From positions 1 to 54,438 of the forward strand of contig JAFYXN010000022.1 of NCBI GenBank assembly GCA_017546145.1: DNA of 54,438 bases, given 5' to 3'. The notes under the pieces are model-generated. The model was not told the DNA's origin and made no database searches. It was given only the letters and a program-made list of their open reading frames with translations. A program made the translations under genes and the position numbers. Positions 50,933-54,438 of the stretch are shown here, one piece after another. Position 1 is the first letter of the stretch. Every line of letters starts with the position of its first letter. Source of the DNA: Clostridia bacterium (GTDB lineage: Bacteria; Bacillota; Clostridia; Monoglobales; Monoglobaceae).

Positions 50933-51931
50933 TTATTTCATTGCCTCTTCGATTGCAACAGCAACAGCAACAGTCATACCAACCATCGGGTTGTTACCAG
51001 CGCCGAGGAGACCCATCATTTCAACGTGAGCGGGAACTGATGAAGAACCTGCAAACTGAGCATCTGAGTGCATACGTCCCATTGTATCTGTCATGCCATA
51101 AGATGCAGGACCTGCAGCCATGTTATCAGGATGCAATGTACGTCCTGTACCACCGCCTGATGCAACTGAGAAGTACTTTTTGCCCTGCTCAACACATTCC
51201 TTTTTGTATGTGCCTGCAACAGGATGCTGGAATCTTGTGGGGTTGGTTGAGTTACCTGTGATAGATACGTCAACGCCCTCAAGGTGCATGATTGCAACGC
51301 CTTCACGAACATCATCCGAGCCATAGCAACGAACCTTTGCTCTCTCGCCGTTTGAATATGCCTTTTCACGAACAACCTTTACTTCGCCTGTTGCATAGTC
51401 AAATTCGGTCTGAACATAGGTAAATCCATTGATTCTTGAAATAATAAGCGCTGCATCCTTGCCAAGTCCGTTAAGAATAACGCGAAGTGGTTCTTTACGA
51501 ACTTTGTTTGCACTGCGTGCAATACCGATAGCACCCTCTGCTGCAGCAAATGATTCGTGTCCTGCAAGAAATGCAAAGCACTTTGTATCCTCGCTGAGGA
51601 GCATTGCGCCGAGGTTTCCGTGGCCAAGACCAACCTTTCTGTCGTCAGCAACAGAGCCTGGAATACAGAAAGCCTGAAGACCTTCACCGATAACCTTTGC
51701 AGCTTCTGCAGCAGTCTTTACGCCTCTCTTGATTGCAAGAGCAGCACCTACAACATAAGCCCAGCCTGCATTTTCAAACGCAATAGGCTGAATACCTTTA
51801 ACGATTCCATAAGGGTCAATGCCCTTTTCGTCACAAATAGCTTTTGCTTCTTCAATTGATGCAATGCCGTTTGCATTCAGAACTTTGTTTATTGTATCAA
51901 TTCTTCTTTCATAACTTTCAAATAAAGCCAT
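50933..51931 (-). CDS. GGGtGRT family protein
   Basis: A 332-residue, probably cytosolic protein named for its signature SVASGGGTGRTLHPDN (GGGTGRT at 259-265). Other conserved-looking parts are IPGSVADDRKVGLGHGNLGAMLL, CFAFLAGHESFAAAEGAIGIARSANK and the C-terminal glycine-rich PVGAxNNPMVGMTVAVAVA-like end. The family is widespread in anaerobic Clostridia and archaea and is usually encoded next to a NifU-like iron-sulfur scaffold, as here. Its biochemical function is not known to me. An AGGAGGT site lies upstream of the ATG. It follows the scaffold gene by 14 bases. Confidence 0.92.
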   Translation of the reverse strand: MALFESYERRIDTINKVLNANGIASIEEAKAICDEKGIDPYGIVKGIQPIAFENAGWAYVVGAALAIKRGVKTAAEAAKVIGEGLQAFCIPGSVADDRKVGLGHGNLGAMLLSEDTKCFAFLAGHESFAAAEGAIGIARSANKVRKEPLRVILNGLGKDAALIISRINGFTYVQTEFDYATGEVKVVREKAYSNGERAKVRCYGSDDVREGVAIMHLEGVDVSITGNSTNPTRFQHPVAGTYKKECVEQGKKYFSVASGGGTGRTLHPDNMAAGPASYGMTDTMGRMHSDAQFAGSSSVPAHVEMMGLLGAGNNPMVGMTVAVAVAIEEAMK

Positions 51932-51945
51932 TGTCTAATACCTCC

Positions 51946-52638
51946 TTATTCGTGTCTGGGGTCAATCATCTTGACTGCATCCGAAACTCTGCCGTATGTA
52001 CCCATAGCCTTCTGCATAGCCTCATTTGCGTCCATACCGCCCTTAATCATATCCATCATCTTGCCGAGGTGAACAAACTCATAACCAATGATTTCGTCAT
52101 CTGCGTCAAGAGCAATTTTTGTAACATAGCCTTCAGCCATTTCAAGGTATCTTGAACCCTTTGCAAGTGTTCCGTACATTGTACCAACCTGGCTTCTAAG
52201 ACCCTTACCAAGATCTTCAAGACCTGCACCGATAGGAAGACCGCCTTCTGAAAAAGCTGTCTGAGTTCTTCCGTAAACAATCTGCAGGAAAAGCTCTCTC
52301 ATTGCTGTATTGATAGCATCACAAACAAGGTCTGTATTTAATGCTTCAAGAATTGTCTTGCCGGGAAGAATTTCAGATGCCATAGCAGCTGAATGTGTCA
52401 TACCCGAGCAACCAAGAGTTTCAACAAGAGCCTCCTGAATAATGCCGTCTTTAACATTGAGGGTAAGCTTACATGCACCCTGCTGAGGAGCACACCAGCC
52501 AACACCGTGTGTCAGACCTGAAATGTCTGAAACTTCCTTTGATTTTACCCATTTTCCTTCCTCCGGTATGGGTGCGGGACCGTGATTTGCGCCTTTTTTA
52601 ACAACGCACATTCTTTCTACTTCTGAAGAATAAATCAT
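51946..52638 (-). CDS. NifU-like iron-sulfur cluster scaffold protein
   Basis: A 230-residue protein with an IscU/NifU-N-like fold part. The cysteines typical of a scaffold are Cys49 and Cys56 in GWCAPQQGACKL and Cys77 in ETLGCSGMTHSAA. The C-terminal part (about 150-230) is helical, with GSRYLEMAEGYVTKIALDADDE and HLGKMMDMIKGG. It probably assembles or carries an Fe-S cluster, though it differs from canonical IscU in length. It is the first gene of a two-gene unit with the GGGtGRT gene. A GGAGT site and a promoter at 52737-52766 precede it. Confidence 0.88.
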   Translation of the reverse strand: MIYSSEVERMCVVKKGANHGPAPIPEEGKWVKSKEVSDISGLTHGVGWCAPQQGACKLTLNVKDGIIQEALVETLGCSGMTHSAAMASEILPGKTILEALNTDLVCDAINTAMRELFLQIVYGRTQTAFSEGGLPIGAGLEDLGKGLRSQVGTMYGTLAKGSRYLEMAEGYVTKIALDADDEIIGYEFVHLGKMMDMIKGGMDANEAMQKAMGTYGRVSDAVKMIDPRHE

Positions 52639-52736
52639 TTTTTACTCCTTTCCGAATAGGCATCAAAGCATTGTCGATGCGGCAAAATCCGGCATCGCAA
52701 ATGAATACCTTTACACTGATAAAATTCATTCAATAT

Positions 52737-52766
52737 ATTTTACCATAAAGTGACACACTTTTACAA
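52737..52766 (-). promoter_or_regulatory. Promoter of the NifU-like/GGGtGRT operon
   Basis: On the minus strand TTGTAA (complement of 52761-52766) and TAAAAT (complement of 52737-52742) are 18 bases apart with TGG before the -10. The 421-base gap 52639-53059 otherwise holds only the divergent mreB promoter. Confidence 0.65.
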
Positions 52767-52929
52767 GTATCTTTTAGAAATTTTTTCAAAAACAGCTAAA
52801 GAATTTAAATTTTTGTTAAAAATATAACACAACAGTTGTTGTCAAACAGAATTTTATAGTAATTTTCGCAGTATTGCATCCACGCCTGACAAACTTGCCT
52901 CAAAACTTGTGAAAGTTCGTCTGTTTTTC

Positions 52930-52958
52930 TTGACAATCACTGCCAAATAGTATATTAT
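52930..52958 (+). promoter_or_regulatory. Promoter of mreB
   Basis: TTGACA (52930-52935) and TATTAT (52953-52958) are 17 bases apart, giving a leader of about 95 bases. Confidence 0.72.
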
Positions 52959-53059
52959 AATAAAGTGTGAATACGGATTATTGTGAAATAATGAATTTTC
53001 TTTAGATTTCGGAACAACATAATTGTATTAGTAAAAAACGCAAGGTAAGGTGATTGATT

Positions 53060-54073
53060 ATGTTTGGACAGGATATAGGAATTGACTTGGGAACAGCCTC
53101 GGTTTTGGTTTACATCAAAGGCAAAGGAATTGTTGCAAAAGAACCATCAGTTGTTGCTGTTGACAAAAACACAAACAAGCTTTATGCTGTTGGCGAGGAA
53201 GCTCAGAGAATGCTGGGCAGAACTCCCGGAAACATTGTAGCCATCCGCCCGCTTCGCGACGGTGTAATTTCAGATTACAATACCACCGAAAGAATGATTA
53301 AGTACTTCTTGGGCAAGGTTACAAAGCGCAGCATCTTTAAGCCGCGCGTTATTATTTGCGTACCCAGCGGCGTTACCGAAGTTGAAGAGCGCGCTGTTAT
53401 CGATGCCGGTCTTCAGGCAGGTGCAAGCAAGGTTCATCTTATTGAAGAGCCTTTGGCTGCTGCAATCGGTGTTGGCATTGATATTTCACAGCCCTACGGT
53501 TCAATGATAGTTGACATGGGCGGTGGTACATCAGACGTTGCTGTAATTTCGCTTGGCGGAATTGTTACAAGCCAGTCTATCAAGGTGGCAGGTGACAAGT
53601 TCAACGAATCAATCGTTAGATATATCAGAAAAAAATATAATGTTCTTATAGGCGAAAGAACCGCCGAAGACCTTAAAATAAACATTGGATGCGTATACAG
53701 ACGCGACGAAAACCTTACCATGGACGTGCGCGGCAGAAGTCTTGTTTCAGGGCTTCCAAAAACTATTACAGTAAGCTCGCTTGAAATGCTTGAAGCACTT
53801 AGCGAAACTTCAGGAGAGATAATCGAGGCAATCAAGGCAGTTCTTGAAAGAACTCCCCCCGAACTTATCGGCGACATCAGCGCGCGCGGCATAATTTTAA
53901 CAGGCGGCGGCGCTTTGGTATACGGTATGGATAAGCTTATTGAATCAGAAACAGGCATCCGCACCATTATCGCCGACGAAGCAGAATCTTGCGTTGCGCT
54001 TGGTACAGGCAAAGCTCTTGACAACATTTCAATTCTTCAGAGCTATAACCCCACTGCAAGATACAACGACTAA
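53060..54073 (+). CDS. mreB: Rod shape-determining protein MreB (MreB/Mbl family)
   Basis: A 337-residue actin-like ATPase that guides lateral cell-wall synthesis. It has the phosphate-binding DIGIDLGTASVLVYIKG near the N-terminus, EEPLAAAIGVGIDI, the second phosphate loop MIVDMGGGTSDVAVISLGG and the adenosine-binding RGIILTGGGALVYGMD. Length is typical. I choose ATG 53060, five bases after AAGGTGAT; an in-frame TTG at 53054 overlaps that site. A hairpin follows directly and no mreC/mreD follow, so this is a single-gene unit, more like mbl or a stand-alone mreB paralogue than the mreBCD operon. Confidence 0.95.
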   Translation: MFGQDIGIDLGTASVLVYIKGKGIVAKEPSVVAVDKNTNKLYAVGEEAQRMLGRTPGNIVAIRPLRDGVISDYNTTERMIKYFLGKVTKRSIFKPRVIICVPSGVTEVEERAVIDAGLQAGASKVHLIEEPLAAAIGVGIDISQPYGSMIVDMGGGTSDVAVISLGGIVTSQSIKVAGDKFNESIVRYIRKKYNVLIGERTAEDLKINIGCVYRRDENLTMDVRGRSLVSGLPKTITVSSLEMLEALSETSGEIIEAIKAVLERTPPELIGDISARGIILTGGGALVYGMDKLIESETGIRTIIADEAESCVALGTGKALDNISILQSYNPTARYND

Positions 54074-54081
54074 AACAAAAC

Positions 54082-54102
54082 GGCGGAGCCTTCCGCTCCG
54101 CC
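54082..54102 (+). terminator. Terminator after mreB
   Basis: GGCGGAGC (54082-54089) pairs with GCTCCGCC (54095-54102) around a 5-base loop, nine bases after the stop. The T-run is weak. Confidence 0.65.
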
Positions 54103-54133
54103 ACTATTATAAATGTTTTTCCACCATGACGGG

Positions 54134-54225
54134 ACATAACGGACGCGACTCGAAATCCCCTCGGTTACACTGTAACTGTACCCTTACAAATGGCTTAACC
54201 GTGCGGGTTTAAGCGAGGTTCAAAC
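54134..54225. pseudogene. Degenerate tRNA-Ser-like fragment
   Basis: CATAACGG followed four bases later by GACTCGAAATC repeats the D-arm/anticodon-arm junction of the tRNA-Ser at 54361-54381, and a T-arm-like GGTTCAAACC lies at about 54218-54227. The rest does not fold as a tRNA. It may be an old duplication or an integration scar. Confidence 0.35.
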
Positions 54226-54340
54226 CTTGTTTTTACACCCTTATCTAGCGGTTTTTCTAGCCATTTCTAACATTTTTCTAACAAAATTTTATAATTTGCT
54301 CAGTTTTTTCTCCGTCAAATCGGAGTTCAAACATACACAC

Positions 54341-54435
54341 GGACAGGTATCGAAGTGGTCATAACGGGGCTGACTCGAAATCAGTTTGTCGGTATTCAAT
54401 CCGGCACGTGGGTTCGAATCCCACCCTGTCCGCCA
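54341..54435 (+). tRNA. tRNA-Ser (anticodon CGA)
   Basis: The acceptor stem GGACAGG/CCTGTCC closes the molecule, with discriminator G and an encoded CCA (54433-54435). The anticodon loop is CTCGAAA within GCTGA/TCAGT, giving anticodon CGA, which reads UCG. A long variable arm (CGG/CCG-type stem) and the T-arm GTGGG-TTCGAAT-CCCAC confirm a serine tRNA. Confidence 0.95.
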
Positions 54436-54438
54436 AAA

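Noticed and set aside
1..54438. CRISPR array, rRNA operon, intact insertion sequence or prophage
   Set aside because: No regularly spaced repeats, rRNA signatures, transposase or phage structural genes were seen on either strand.

Overview
The window looks like chromosome of an anaerobic, low-to-moderate GC Firmicute (Clostridia). The reasons are strong AGGAGG-type ribosome sites, many TTG/GTG starts, consensus TTGACA-17-TATAAT promoters, several S-layer-homology (SLH) proteins, MreB, a non-mevalonate isoprenoid pathway, a GGGtGRT/NifU-like pair and no respiratory genes. Species cannot be named from this sequence alone.

The most notable object is a gene-free but highly structured stretch at about 7020-7630. 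It lies between ispE and a small membrane protein, has its own consensus promoter, and is followed by a protein with the DxxxD/GxxxG signature of OapA and then dxs. Size, structure and context match OLE RNA (ornate, large, extremophilic RNA), a large bacterial ncRNA that works with OapA at the membrane. The same transcription unit seems to continue through dxs, tlyA, nadK, recN, an RseC-like protein with a cysteine cluster, and an ABC-F ATPase, ending at a terminator near 15850.

Layout: (1) 1-2.5 kb, two cyclophilin-type prolyl isomerases on the minus strand, one carrying SLH domains. (2) 2.7-6.9 kb, ftsH, a MATE exporter and ispE. (3) 7.0-15.9 kb, the OLE/oapA operon. (4) 15.9-22.5 kb, a YabE-like 3D/G5 protein, then trmN6-like, rsmI, a two-component system and an HtrA protease. 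(5) 22.6-24.7 kb, a PAP2 phosphatase, a small membrane exporter-like protein and ApbE. (6) 24.8-32.1 kb, a tightly packed surface-polymer operon: MurJ-like flippase, O-antigen-ligase-like protein, GT4 glycosyltransferase, two DUF4330-type proteins and an ABC exporter. (7) 32.4-41.3 kb, LrgAB and three SLH proteins, one of them probably an abundant S-layer protein. (8) 41.4-50.3 kb, housekeeping genes (ppa, apgM, AI-2E-type permease, rsmE, malQ) and a small XRE regulator divergent from a 77-residue protein. (9) 50.3-50.9 kb, a gene-free region dense in hairpins. (10) 50.9-54.4 kb, the GGGtGRT/NifU-like operon, mreB and tRNA-Ser(CGA) with a partial tRNA-like repeat upstream.

Sequence features without an obvious explanation include a roughly 33-nt element found immediately after the stop codons of both lrgB and ppa, a nested inverted-repeat element at 32274-32390, paired 13-bp hairpins at 50.4-50.6 kb, near-mirror-image promoters between apbE and murJ, and a degenerate tRNA-Ser anticodon-arm copy upstream of the tRNA. 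All functions are assigned by reading motifs and context; no database search was run.
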